DNA of 10,200 nt from SVQP01 sp045603085 (GCA_045603085.1 JAZULL010000110.1:1-10200); one strand, 5' to 3'. Numbered from the stretch's first letter, positions 1-5,830 are shown. Numbers and translations: made by a program. Notes: generated by a model from the sequence alone, not told the origin.

Positions 1-275
1 TTGAATTCGTCGCTACCCATTATCACCGCGCAGGTATCCTGACAGCAAAATCCGAGATATGTGTGGAAGATCGCGGTCAGCCCAGCCGCAGAAATCGACT
101 CCTCGATCTGCTCACGCGTGAGCGATAGCGCGGTCTTTCCGCCCAAAACGTATGCCTTGCGGCAGCCAAGACGAATGACCTCGTCAGCAACCGTCGAAAT
201 GATCCCGCTGCCCTGAAGATAGCGCCCGCAGCCGATGCGGAAGCTGTTTTCCTTGATGCTGTATTTGGTAGCCAT
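1..275 (-). CDS. Iron-type alcohol/glycerol dehydrogenase-like protein, N-terminal part
   Basis: The 91 visible residues begin MATKYSIKENSF and carry the N-terminal pattern of the dehydroquinate synthase-like/iron-dependent alcohol dehydrogenase superfamily: RYLQGSGIISTVADEV, then LGCRKAYVLGGKTAL, which resembles glycerol dehydrogenase (GldA). These enzymes oxidise or reduce alcohols and polyols with NAD(P) in the cytoplasm. The metal ligands and most of the nucleotide site lie beyond the left edge, so the substrate cannot be read. The ATG overlaps the TGA of the upstream aldolase gene by one base (TGATG), with a GGGGTGA site just before it, so the two are probably translationally coupled. 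The pairing with a KDPG-type aldolase suggests a role in sugar-acid catabolism. Family placement is fairly secure; calling it true GldA is not. Confidence 0.72.
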   Translation of the reverse strand, partial: MATKYSIKENSFRIGCGRYLQGSGIISTVADEVIRLGCRKAYVLGGKTALSLTREQIEESISAAGLTAIFHTYLGFCCQDTCAVIMGSDEF

Positions 276-931
276 CAGCATTCACCCCGCGCCGCGCTGA
301 CGAATTTGCGAGCACGCTCCGTGATCTCGTCAAATTTTCCGCTCTTGATGAGCGCCTTATTGGCAATTCCCGTCGCGACACCCACTCCGACCGCGCCCAT
401 CTTGAGCGTCTCGGCAATATTTGACACGTCAATGCCGCCGACCGCGAGGAATTTTATATGCGAAAGCGGTGCCACAAGCGCCTTGAGATAGGTGGGCTTG
501 ACCTCGCCGTTCGGGAAGAGCTTGACAAAATCCGCACCGCAGCGGTTCGCAAGCGTCGCCTCGGAAGGAGTCAGTGCCCCGGGGATCGAAACAAGTCCGA
601 GCTCGACGGTTTTCTTGATTATATCGGGATTCGTGTCGGGCGAGATGATGAACCTGCCGCCCGCCTTCATCGTCAGCTCGACCTGGCTCTCCTTGAGAAC
701 CGTGCCCGCGCCGATCAGCATATCGGGGAAATCAACGCAAAGTCGCGCGATATGCTCCGCCGTCTGCTCGTCCGTGATCTTGCCGAGGCTGTCATAAGTA
801 ACCTCACAACAGCGAATCCCACCCTCGCGCATAGCCGCAACGGTGTTTTTCAGCTCGTCATAACTGAACCCGCGAAGTATCACAATTATCTTTTCGTCTT
901 CGATCGTCTTGATTATCTCTTGTCTGCCCAT
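275..931 (-). CDS. eda: KDPG/KHG aldolase (2-dehydro-3-deoxyphosphogluconate aldolase family)
   Basis: At 218 residues this is the usual length of the family. These class I aldolases split 2-keto-3-deoxy-6-phosphogluconate into pyruvate and glyceraldehyde-3-phosphate, or 4-hydroxy-2-oxoglutarate into pyruvate and glyoxylate. Visible landmarks on the TIM barrel are ILRG (R20), the catalytic glutamate in CCEVTY (E43), GAGTV (74-78), the Schiff-base lysine in ADFVKLFP (K137) and the phosphate-binding AVGGI (163-167). The ATG at 931 has AGGAGA five bases upstream. It is the first gene of a minus-strand operon and overlaps the dehydrogenase gene by one base. KDPG, KDPGal or KHG specificity cannot be told from sequence alone, so the exact sugar-acid pathway is open. 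Confidence 0.93.
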   Translation of the reverse strand: MGRQEIIKTIEDEKIIVILRGFSYDELKNTVAAMREGGIRCCEVTYDSLGKITDEQTAEHIARLCVDFPDMLIGAGTVLKESQVELTMKAGGRFIISPDTNPDIIKKTVELGLVSIPGALTPSEATLANRCGADFVKLFPNGEVKPTYLKALVAPLSHIKFLAVGGIDVSNIAETLKMGAVGVGVATGIANKALIKSGKFDEITERARKFVSAARGEC

Positions 932-957
932 AACTTTCTCCTGCCTGAAAACAAAAT

Positions 958-973
958 CTATAATTAATTATAG
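958..973. promoter_or_regulatory. Perfect 16-bp palindrome over the -10 box (possible operator)
   Basis: CTATAATTAATTATAG equals its own reverse complement and covers the -10 box and probable start site of the aldolase operon. A symmetric site here fits a repressor operator for a dimeric regulator. No regulator gene lies in the window. An AT-rich -10 region can form such a palindrome by chance, so confidence is moderate. Confidence 0.4.
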
Positions 974-995
974 CATAAAATCCACCGCGAAGCAA
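967..995 (-). promoter_or_regulatory. Sigma-A promoter of the aldolase operon
   Basis: Read on the minus strand, TTGCTT (995-990) is followed after 17 bases by TATAAT (972-967), with a TG extended -10 motif just before it. The expected start near 960 gives a leader of about 30 bases to the aldolase ATG. The strong -10 and exact spacing make up for a weak -35. Confidence 0.72.
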
Positions 996-1055
996 GAGAA
1001 AACCCAAAAGACAATCCGCCGCAAAGAAAAATTCAAGTAATTTTACAAAATAATG

Positions 1056-1084
1056 TAGACAACCGCACAATTTCGTGATATAAT
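1056..1084 (+). promoter_or_regulatory. Near-consensus sigma-A promoter of a small RNA
   Basis: TAGACA (1056-1061, 5 of 6 consensus) is followed after exactly 17 bases by TATAAT (1079-1084, 6 of 6). The expected start is near 1091. No open reading frame with a ribosome-binding site follows; the transcript enters a tRNA-like region and a terminator. Confidence 0.75.
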
Positions 1085-1101
1085 ATATAGGTACGAAAAA
1101 A

Positions 1102-1180
1102 CGGGGTGTGTGCGCAAATGTTTCGACTTCGCCGAAACGGTAGCGCGCGACGTTTGGGAGCATGCAGGCAGTTTCCTGCC
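1102..1180 (+). pseudogene. tRNA-Pro(TGG) relic or rearranged copy
   Basis: Aligned with the intact tRNA-Pro at 1326-1401, this stretch keeps the first nine bases (CGGGGTGTG), the GCGC pair of the D stem and the 21 bases spanning D-loop end, anticodon stem and loop. It then diverges: CGTCG, which closes the anticodon stem, is replaced by GCATG, and the acceptor 3' strand and CCA are absent. It lies inside the predicted RNA described separately. Origin by duplication of the adjacent tRNA gene followed by decay or insertion is the simplest reading. Confidence 0.55.
1139..1159 (+). repeat. 21-bp exact copy of tRNA-Pro D-loop/anticodon segment
   Basis: This segment is identical to 1343-1363 within tRNA-Pro, about 200 bp downstream in the same orientation. 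It could mediate recombination between the two copies. Confidence 0.85.
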
Positions 1181-1226
1181 GTGAGTTTTCTAAAACGCTG
1201 AAAACCCTTGAAAACACTCACTTTTT
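1181..1226 (+). terminator. Rho-independent terminator of the small RNA
   Basis: GTGAGT (1181-1186) pairs with ACTCAC (1216-1221). The adjoining TTTC and GAAA can extend the stem past a two-base bulge, and TTTTT follows at 1222-1226. The loop is long (about 20 bases) and A-rich, so efficiency is uncertain. Confidence 0.5.
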
Positions 1227-1265
1227 CGGGTGTTTGCCTTTTCAAAAAAACACCGACAAAATGTT

Positions 1266-1285
1266 TTGACCACAGATTTGACCAC
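1266..1285 (+). repeat. Direct repeat TTGACCAC x2
   Basis: TTGACCAC occurs at 1266-1273 and again at 1278-1285, 12 bases apart and so on nearly the same helix face. Each could act as a -35 box, or the pair could bind a protein. It sits just upstream of tRNA-Pro. Confidence 0.4.
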
Positions 1286-1306
1286 TTACGGAAAATGACC
1301 TAAAAA
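1278..1306 (+). promoter_or_regulatory. Candidate promoter of tRNA-Pro
   Basis: TTGACC (1278-1283) is spaced 17 bases from TAAAAA (1301-1306). The -35 is good and the -10 is poor. The predicted start near 1313 would lie 13 bases before the tRNA 5' end. The tRNA could instead be read from the stronger promoter at 1056 by passing the terminator at 1181-1226. Confidence 0.35.
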
Positions 1307-1325
1307 TCGAATATTTTTCACACTT

Positions 1326-1401
1326 CGGGGTGTGGCGCAGTTGGTAGCGCGCGACGTTTGGGACGTCGATGCCGCAGGTTCGAATCCTGTCACTCCGACC
1401 A
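1326..1401 (+). tRNA. tRNA-Pro (anticodon TGG)
   Basis: A complete cloverleaf can be drawn by hand. The acceptor CGGGGTG/CACTCCG has one G-U pair. The D arm is GCGC/GCGC around AGTTGGTA. The anticodon stem CGACG/CGTCG has loop TTTGGGA, giving TGG at 1359-1361. The variable loop has five bases, and the T arm GCAGG/CCTGT has loop TTCGAAT. Discriminator A is at 1398 and CCA is encoded at 1399-1401. The TGG anticodon can read all four CCN codons. A terminator starts at its last base. Confidence 0.97.
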
Positions 1402-1469
1402 AACCTTACTAATTCGAACGTTCGAAATTCTAAACGAATTGTGAACGGGTTAGTAAGGTTTTTCTTTTT
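1401..1469 (+). terminator. Terminator of tRNA-Pro
   Basis: AAACCTTACTAA (1401-1412) is exactly complementary to TTAGTAAGGTTT (1450-1461), a 12-bp stem followed by a T-rich run to 1469. The 37-base loop holds the perfect 14-bp palindrome TTCGAACGTTCGAA (1413-1426) and an alternative AATTCG/CGAATT extension of the stem. Confidence 0.8.
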
Positions 1470-1801
1470 GTTAGTGCTTAATTCTTTTTATCATTTACTT
1501 GTTATGGCGGTTTGGATCAAATTGTTTAGATATTCTTTTATATGAACAAAAATATGTAAAGCCCAAGATCAATCACTTGACCTTGGGCTTGGTTTTAGTT
1601 GTACGTAACATCCACAATACAGAGTGCTATAATTTATCGCATTTTCCTCATAAGTACTGCTTATTATCGGAAAATATTACAGTTATTAAACACAGGGAAC
1701 TATATACTATTAATCAACATGAAATTAAGAAGCTAAATATAAATCAATACTTGGGGTACAAAACTGACAACTATCAATCACATGCGCAACAGTCATCGTT
1801 A
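1470..1801. other. AT-rich intergenic stretch, no gene seen
   Basis: Between the tRNA terminator and the 3' end of the HD-ATPase gene I see no supported gene. The only open frame (plus strand, about 1499-1840) starts at an unsupported codon, has no ribosome-binding site and runs into the opposing gene. The main structured element is the hairpin at 1559-1590. Confidence 0.6.
1559..1590. terminator. Long hairpin, probable terminator for the HD-ATPase gene
   Basis: AAGCCCAAG (1559-1567) pairs with CTTGGGCTT (1582-1590). After an A/C mismatch, TCAA pairs with TTGA around a TCAC loop. On the minus strand it lies about 210 bases past the HD-ATPase stop and is followed by TACATATTTTTG; on the plus strand by GGTTTTAG. 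T runs are short on both sides, so it may slow or end transcription from either direction. Confidence 0.45.
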
Positions 1802-4744
1802 TCAACTAAAATACAACTGTTCGAAGTGTTCGTTAGTTAATTGCATTTTGTCATCAATTAGTTTTTTTAGTTTTTTCTTCGGAACAGGTAGTGATTTTCC
1901 TATAATAAAGCCTTTAAAGTGATGGATATTTTTCTTTTTCAAAGTTTCAATTGCTTTAGTTAATGCAGGATGAAGCAAATAACAGCTTTGGGGATCAATA
2001 TAAAGTTCGTCTTTTTCATGGAAATAAGTAATTTCATTAGAATTGACGAATATTTGAGTCTCATCTCCTTCATGACTTTCGTTCAAAGAGACATATCCAA
2101 GTAACCCCAAATTGTATAAAAAGGAAAATGGATGATGTGCACAACAATTAACTATGCAATCTTTGCCATCACAAGTAAACTGCTTGTCTTTATTATTCAC
2201 TAGCCGACAAATTTCAATTATATCATCCGAAAAGAGAAGATTTCGGTCCAATAATTGAATAAAATCTAAAAAATGTTGGCGATCTCGCCAATAACGAGGC
2301 ATGATATCCATCTTTTCTTCATAATAATTGGGAATACCTCTTTCCGGAAGTAATAATTGTGAAGCAGTAATTTCAATAATTTCCTTGACTTTTTCCTCTC
2401 GTTTCTTTTGATCTTGAATAGAACTTATCTCTTCGATTCTGTCTGACAGTGCTTTCCCGTGTTGTTGAATATCTCTTGCACGATCAAAAGAATGTCGGTA
2501 TATGCTATCAAATACCGATTCAGATAGCCCTTCAACATAGGGATGGCATAATATATCCACGCCGATAAAAGCATATTCTGGATTAGTATATTTCAAATTG
2601 CTATCAAACAATTTTGAGAGATTGTTCTCGTTTTGAATAGCCTCATAAAAAATGATTTTTTGATCTGCTTTACTATAGTAAATTCGTTCGAAGATGCCAA
2701 ACACTTTTGCCTTACTGTCATGAAAAATATTATCTTCACAATGAAGCGCTTCCTCCCTTACAGTGAAGAATACTTTAACCATGCCATCCAGCTTTATTTT
2801 AATCCGATACGCTGCGCTGATTAAGGCAAGTTGAAAGTATTGCCAATAATTAACATGAGCAAATAAGGGGCTATTTGTGCTGGAATTGGTTCGGGTTTTT
2901 GTTCCAGCATATGGGTCTTCATATGTTGAACAAGTGTAACAACACATCTCGGTACATTGAGTAGTGCAGAACTCCGAATTCTTATTAGGATTATTACATG
3001 TGATCGTTCTTTCTTTATATTCACACTCGGAACAATCCGTAGGAGGATCTTCTGCGTCGGGAGGAGTAATAAACTGATCGATTTTATCTAAAAACAAAGC
3101 GAATCCCGACTTCTTTTTTCCTTTGCTTTCTAATAGTATAGAGTACGCCAAGGATAAACAATCGCAAAGAGAGGAATAATCATTTTCAACAATTGTGGGC
3201 CAATTGTCCTTAACGCACCGAAGCATAATACTATCCAATGATAAGTTTATCTCGCTATTTAAAAGATCCCTAGATAGTTCAGTTAATTTTTTTGAATTAA
3301 TATATGTAATCAAGCGATCTAACTGATCTTTTACCTTTGCTTTTCCTCTTGATAAATAATACTTATATGTTAATAACACATGACACACAATACAATATTC
3401 CCATAAATCGGACAATTGTTCAACAGAATAACCATGTATATGATTACATTTTATACTCGTTATAGTTTCAGTTGCCCATTTATTGTCAGCACTAGGCTTA
3501 CTAACTAAAGGGATTGTGAAATATTTAGGTGATACTTTTACACGTTTAACTTGTAGTAAAAAAGTTTTACCAGCTCCTTTTATAGCGGATATACCCCATA
3601 CTGAATCATCAGCTGATATTCTATCCGGAATAAATTTGCTAACTGAGCCAACTTTTGAATAAGTTTTAAAGCGTGTTTGTTCACCTGTAGCTAATTCTGC
3701 ATCAGGTAACCAAATTGCTCCTCCTGTAGGCAAACTGTTTATTCCTTCTTTTCTATTAGGAGGCACCTCTTTGGATACTGTGGAGATAGTTTTAGTATTA
3801 CCCGCAGGAGTTTCAAATGTAATCCTTCCTGACTTTGGAACAATTTTTTGATATTTTACATTAAAACCACTACATTCGATGCACGCAAATGCTTTTTCGT
3901 TAGTCATTTCTAACGTTTCATTAATCTTTTTAACAATCTTTAATACTCGTTCCTTTATCCTATCCTCAGTCGTTTTATTCGAATCTAATACTCTCTTTAT
4001 GTAATAATCATCACAGTTTAATACAAGAACAAATGTGTAATCTTTTTTTACTTCGATAGAAGAGCAGTATCGCAAATCCTCCCAACATATAGCAGAAAAA
4101 CGCTGTGAATCATTCTCGGAAGATAACTGTTCAGCGTAATACGTGGATCCAATCCGATCGCTCGTAACATCCAACTCATCTGCAAGACGTAATACACAAG
4201 CAAGTCCAAGTGAATTTATACCGTTAAAATTAAAGCTCAATTGAGGATCATTTAAACCATTTTCAGATGGCGATGTCGAGCCATCCTTAACATCACTATG
4301 TGCTCTAATGATGTGGCTAATAGCATATATATCATTTTGTGTTATTATATCTGCTTCCGAAGCTACCCTTCGTAATATACTATTGTTATTATCCCATTCG
4401 GAAAGAACAAAGTCAGCCGATTCGAGCGAGTGCGTTTCACGATGGATATTTGACGGAAGTTTTCCAGACATGGAAATATCATGAAAAAGTATAGCAATAT
4501 TAAGAATTAACCATTCCTTTGTATCCAATATTGCATTTGCGAGAATAATGTCGCTAACAATTTTATAAATATTATTGCAATGTTTATTAAAATCGTGAGG
4601 CGTAAACAAAGTGTTCTCTACGATGCAAGGCTGATTTAGACGATTAGCATATGCATTAACCAATCTATCAAATAATCCCTGGTGGCTGCAACTCATAGAT
4701 TTATAGCAAAGACGAGATTGATAATTGCGGTTAATATTGCTCAT
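1802..4744 (-). CDS. HD-domain / P-loop ATPase fusion protein, candidate defence effector
   Basis: This 980-residue protein has no signal peptide or membrane segments. Residues about 45-200 carry an HD phosphohydrolase-like signature: FTPHDFNKH (H50, H55), FHD (H88-D89), H105, HIIRAH (H144, H149) and RLADELD (D189, D192). It resembles the HD modules fused to ATPases in bacterial conflict proteins. Such domains bind metal and hydrolyse phosphoesters or nucleotides. Residues about 380-670 look like a P-loop NTPase: Walker A KGAGKT (389-394), Walker B FALFLDKIDQF (548-558, D553) and a FFTVRE strand (659-664). Between them is a Cys cluster (C571, C574, C583, C593, C597, C601, C602, C605), likely zinc-binding; a second Cys/His cluster lies at C858-H871. 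The C-terminal third may hold winged-helix-like sensing elements. ATG 4744 has GAGGAC eight bases upstream. The gene is markedly more AT-rich than its neighbours and stands alone with its own promoter. Domains are seen; a defence role is inferred. Confidence 0.8.
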   Translation of the reverse strand: MSNINRNYQSRLCYKSMSCSHQGLFDRLVNAYANRLNQPCIVENTLFTPHDFNKHCNNIYKIVSDIILANAILDTKEWLILNIAILFHDISMSGKLPSNIHRETHSLESADFVLSEWDNNNSILRRVASEADIITQNDIYAISHIIRAHSDVKDGSTSPSENGLNDPQLSFNFNGINSLGLACVLRLADELDVTSDRIGSTYYAEQLSSENDSQRFSAICWEDLRYCSSIEVKKDYTFVLVLNCDDYYIKRVLDSNKTTEDRIKERVLKIVKKINETLEMTNEKAFACIECSGFNVKYQKIVPKSGRITFETPAGNTKTISTVSKEVPPNRKEGINSLPTGGAIWLPDAELATGEQTRFKTYSKVGSVSKFIPDRISADDSVWGISAIKGAGKTFLLQVKRVKVSPKYFTIPLVSKPSADNKWATETITSIKCNHIHGYSVEQLSDLWEYCIVCHVLLTYKYYLSRGKAKVKDQLDRLITYINSKKLTELSRDLLNSEINLSLDSIMLRCVKDNWPTIVENDYSSLCDCLSLAYSILLESKGKKKSGFALFLDKIDQFITPPDAEDPPTDCSECEYKERTITCNNPNKNSEFCTTQCTEMCCYTCSTYEDPYAGTKTRTNSSTNSPLFAHVNYWQYFQLALISAAYRIKIKLDGMVKVFFTVREEALHCEDNIFHDSKAKVFGIFERIYYSKADQKIIFYEAIQNENNLSKLFDSNLKYTNPEYAFIGVDILCHPYVEGLSESVFDSIYRHSFDRARDIQQHGKALSDRIEEISSIQDQKKREEKVKEIIEITASQLLLPERGIPNYYEEKMDIMPRYWRDRQHFLDFIQLLDRNLLFSDDIIEICRLVNNKDKQFTCDGKDCIVNCCAHHPFSFLYNLGLLGYVSLNESHEGDETQIFVNSNEITYFHEKDELYIDPQSCYLLHPALTKAIETLKKKNIHHFKGFIIGKSLPVPKKKLKKLIDDKMQLTNEHFEQLYFS

Positions 4745-4814
4745 TTCACTGTCCTCGTTTCATAACATTATGTTGTTCTTAGACCCCTTAAAAATATCTA
4801 TAGTTTTTGAGTTT

Positions 4815-4843
4815 ATTATATCATATTTCAGACAATAAATCAA
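4815..4843 (-). promoter_or_regulatory. Sigma-A promoter of the HD-ATPase gene
   Basis: On the minus strand TTGATT (4843-4838) is spaced exactly 17 bases from TATAAT (4820-4815). A start near 4808 gives a leader of about 65 bases before the ATG at 4744. This supports independent expression of the gene. Confidence 0.75.
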
Positions 4844-4915
4844 GTATTTTTATCGAATATTGTCACTCTTTATCAAATTTATTAAGTTCGAAGCACTAGT
4901 TGCCATTACCATCGT

Positions 4916-4969
4916 TTACCAACAACTTGGTAATAACTATTGATAATTAACCCCTGATATGTTGGGGTT
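4916..4969. repeat. Two adjacent hairpins
   Basis: TTACCAA (4916-4922) pairs with TTGGTAA (4927-4933) around CAAC. AACCCC (4949-4954) pairs with GGGGTT (4964-4969) around nine bases and is followed by GTTTCT. The second could be a weak terminator on the plus strand. Function unknown. Confidence 0.45.
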
Positions 4970-5085
4970 GTTTCTAATACTGTCAGCAAAATCAACATCC
5001 CGATTTTTTAGCCTTTCGTTGTGTCCAGTGTAGCATAGGTCTCGCAGATGTAAACGTAAAAAAATATCACCGAAAAATGAAAATA

Positions 5086-5128
5086 GATATAGAACAGCCA
5101 GGTAGCAATACCTGGTTTTTTCTATATC
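5086..5128 (+). terminator. Long two-part hairpin with T run
   Basis: The inner stem CCAGGTA (5098-5104)/TACCTGG (5109-5115) with a GCAA loop is followed by TTTTTT (5116-5121), a textbook Rho-independent terminator on the plus strand. An outer stem GATATAGAA (5086-5094)/TTCTATATC (5120-5128) encloses it. No gene ends just upstream on this strand, so it may be an attenuator in the leader of the small-gene operon, the end of an RNA starting within 4845-5085, or a structured element boundary. Confidence 0.65.
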
Positions 5129-5230
5129 CATAAGCAATATTTTGTTGTGTACTGAAAGCAGTCACGACCTCTCGTTGACATCTGCACACTTCACTCGGAA
5201 TGAACACGATCAGCTCCCGACCTATGCTCC

Positions 5231-5268
5231 CCTGACCCTGCCGAAAGGCAAAATAAAAAATCAGGAGG
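5231..5268 (+). promoter_or_regulatory. Possible ribosome-binding-site sequestering leader hairpin
   Basis: CCTGA (5231-5235) is complementary to TCAGG (5261-5265), which overlaps the AGGAGG ribosome-binding site (5263-5268) of the first small gene. Inside is a TGCC-GAAA-GGCA tetraloop hairpin (5239-5250). Pairing would hide the ribosome-binding site, suggesting translational control. The stem is only five base pairs, so chance is possible. Confidence 0.35.
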
Positions 5269-5277
5269 TAGTCCAAA

Positions 5278-5577
5278 ATGAAAAAAGTAGTTTACTCAGT
5301 TACAAGGTATCGTAAAGATGATATCGACAAGATCTCAGGTCTTGGATATATCACGGATACCGATCTCGTCATCGCTTGCATGAGCAAAGCAGGCAAGCCG
5401 TACATCCGCGTGTTCGAGGATTGCGTCAAAAATTGCCATCCTATCCCCGATAAGCAGGGCGAATACAAGGGTGCGCACTATGAAATCCGCGAAGTCCAGC
5501 TTGATACCGGTAAGGACAATTACGAGACCCGAGAGATCGAGCTTAATTACAACATCTGGTACAAATTTGTAGATTGA
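5278..5577 (+). CDS. Small hypothetical protein (99 aa), first gene of the accessory operon
   Basis: AGGAGG at 5263-5268 lies nine bases before the ATG. The soluble 99-residue product (MKKVVYSVTRYRKDD...) has alternating strand-like segments and many charged residues, with no signal, membrane segment or catalytic motif. It leads a plus-strand run that includes ArdA, a typical place for small ICE accessory proteins that help establishment in a new host. I do not recognise the family. G+C content rises sharply here compared with the HD-ATPase gene. Confidence 0.75.
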   Translation: MKKVVYSVTRYRKDDIDKISGLGYITDTDLVIACMSKAGKPYIRVFEDCVKNCHPIPDKQGEYKGAHYEIREVQLDTGKDNYETREIELNYNIWYKFVD

Positions 5578-5593
5578 AATGGAGGTAAAGAAC

Positions 5594-5830
5594 ATGAAAA
5601 ATCGTTTCTACATGAAGGAATTTCAATATCACGACGGTGAATGCTACGTCACCTTCAACATCGTCGATCTGAATGAACTGAAAAATGAGATCAGCGTGGC
5701 TATTACCCGCGAGGGTAAGATCAGCGTGGTCACGTATCCGCTGCTTTCCGATGAAAATGGCTACTACTTTGAGTACGGCTGTGAGTACACCAAGCTAGCC
5801 GTGGATGACTTTAAGGAGGTAGCGGAATGA
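5594..5830 (+). CDS. Small hypothetical protein (78 aa)
   Basis: The chosen start is ATG 5594, seven bases after GGAGGT (5581-5586). The upstream in-frame ATG at 5579 overlaps that ribosome-binding site and is unlikely. The product MKNRFYMKEFQYHDGE... looks like a compact beta-rich protein with many aromatic and acidic residues. Its stop overlaps the next start as ATGA (5827-5830), so translation is likely coupled. No known domain recognised. Confidence 0.75.
   Translation: MKNRFYMKEFQYHDGECYVTFNIVDLNELKNEISVAITREGKISVVTYPLLSDENGYYFEYGCEYTKLAVDDFKEVAE

Larger units (their letters stand above)
1091..1226 (+). ncRNA. Predicted ~135-nt RNA with tRNA-Pro-like parts
   Basis: The RNA is inferred from a strong promoter at 1056-1084 and a terminator at 1181-1226. 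Its 5' half has pieces of tRNA-Pro in the right order: the 5' acceptor strand CGGGGTG at 1102-1108, a GCGC D-stem pair, the 21-base D-arm/anticodon segment at 1139-1159 identical to the real tRNA gene (1343-1363) including the TGG anticodon loop, and a T-arm-like stem GCAGG/CCTGC (1164-1168 with 1175-1179). About 23 extra bases in the D loop form their own hairpin, GTTTCG (1120-1125) with CGAAAC (1133-1138). The 3' acceptor strand, the closed anticodon stem and the TTCGA T-loop are missing, so it cannot be an ordinary tRNA. It is either a decayed tRNA copy still transcribed or a tRNA-mimicking regulatory RNA. Confidence 0.5.
4845..5277. other. Hairpin-rich intergenic region, no gene seen
   Basis: This lies between the divergent HD-ATPase gene and the plus-strand small-gene operon. 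Open frames here lack ribosome-binding sites and look like noise. It holds three separate hairpins (two at 4916-4969, one at 5086-5128) and the leader of the first small gene. A promoter for the plus-strand operon is expected here, but no good pair of boxes was found: TTGACA at 5175-5180 has no -10 partner at proper spacing. No copy of the tRNA-Pro 3' end was seen. Confidence 0.6.

Noticed and set aside
858..1245. Minus-strand frames across the promoter and small RNA region
   Set aside because: They cover the promoter of the aldolase operon and the tRNA relic, lack ribosome-binding sites and show no protein-like conservation pattern.
1229..1254. GGTGTTT/AAACACC hairpin as a terminator
   Set aside because: No T run follows on either strand; it may be only a minor structure after the stronger terminator at 1181-1226.
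1499..1840. A 113-residue plus-strand frame
   Set aside because: No ribosome-binding site, low-complexity AT-rich coding, and it overlaps the 3' end of the well-supported opposing gene.
5175..5180. Perfect TTGACA as the -35 box of the small-gene operon
   Set aside because: At 16-18 bases downstream there is only GAATGA-like sequence, not a -10 box. The operon promoter remains unidentified.
4845..5277. An attachment-site copy of the tRNA-Pro 3' end at the far side of the AT-rich block
   Set aside because: I looked for the T-arm/acceptor sequence and found only short chance matches such as CTCCCGACC near 5213; no integrase gene is visible.
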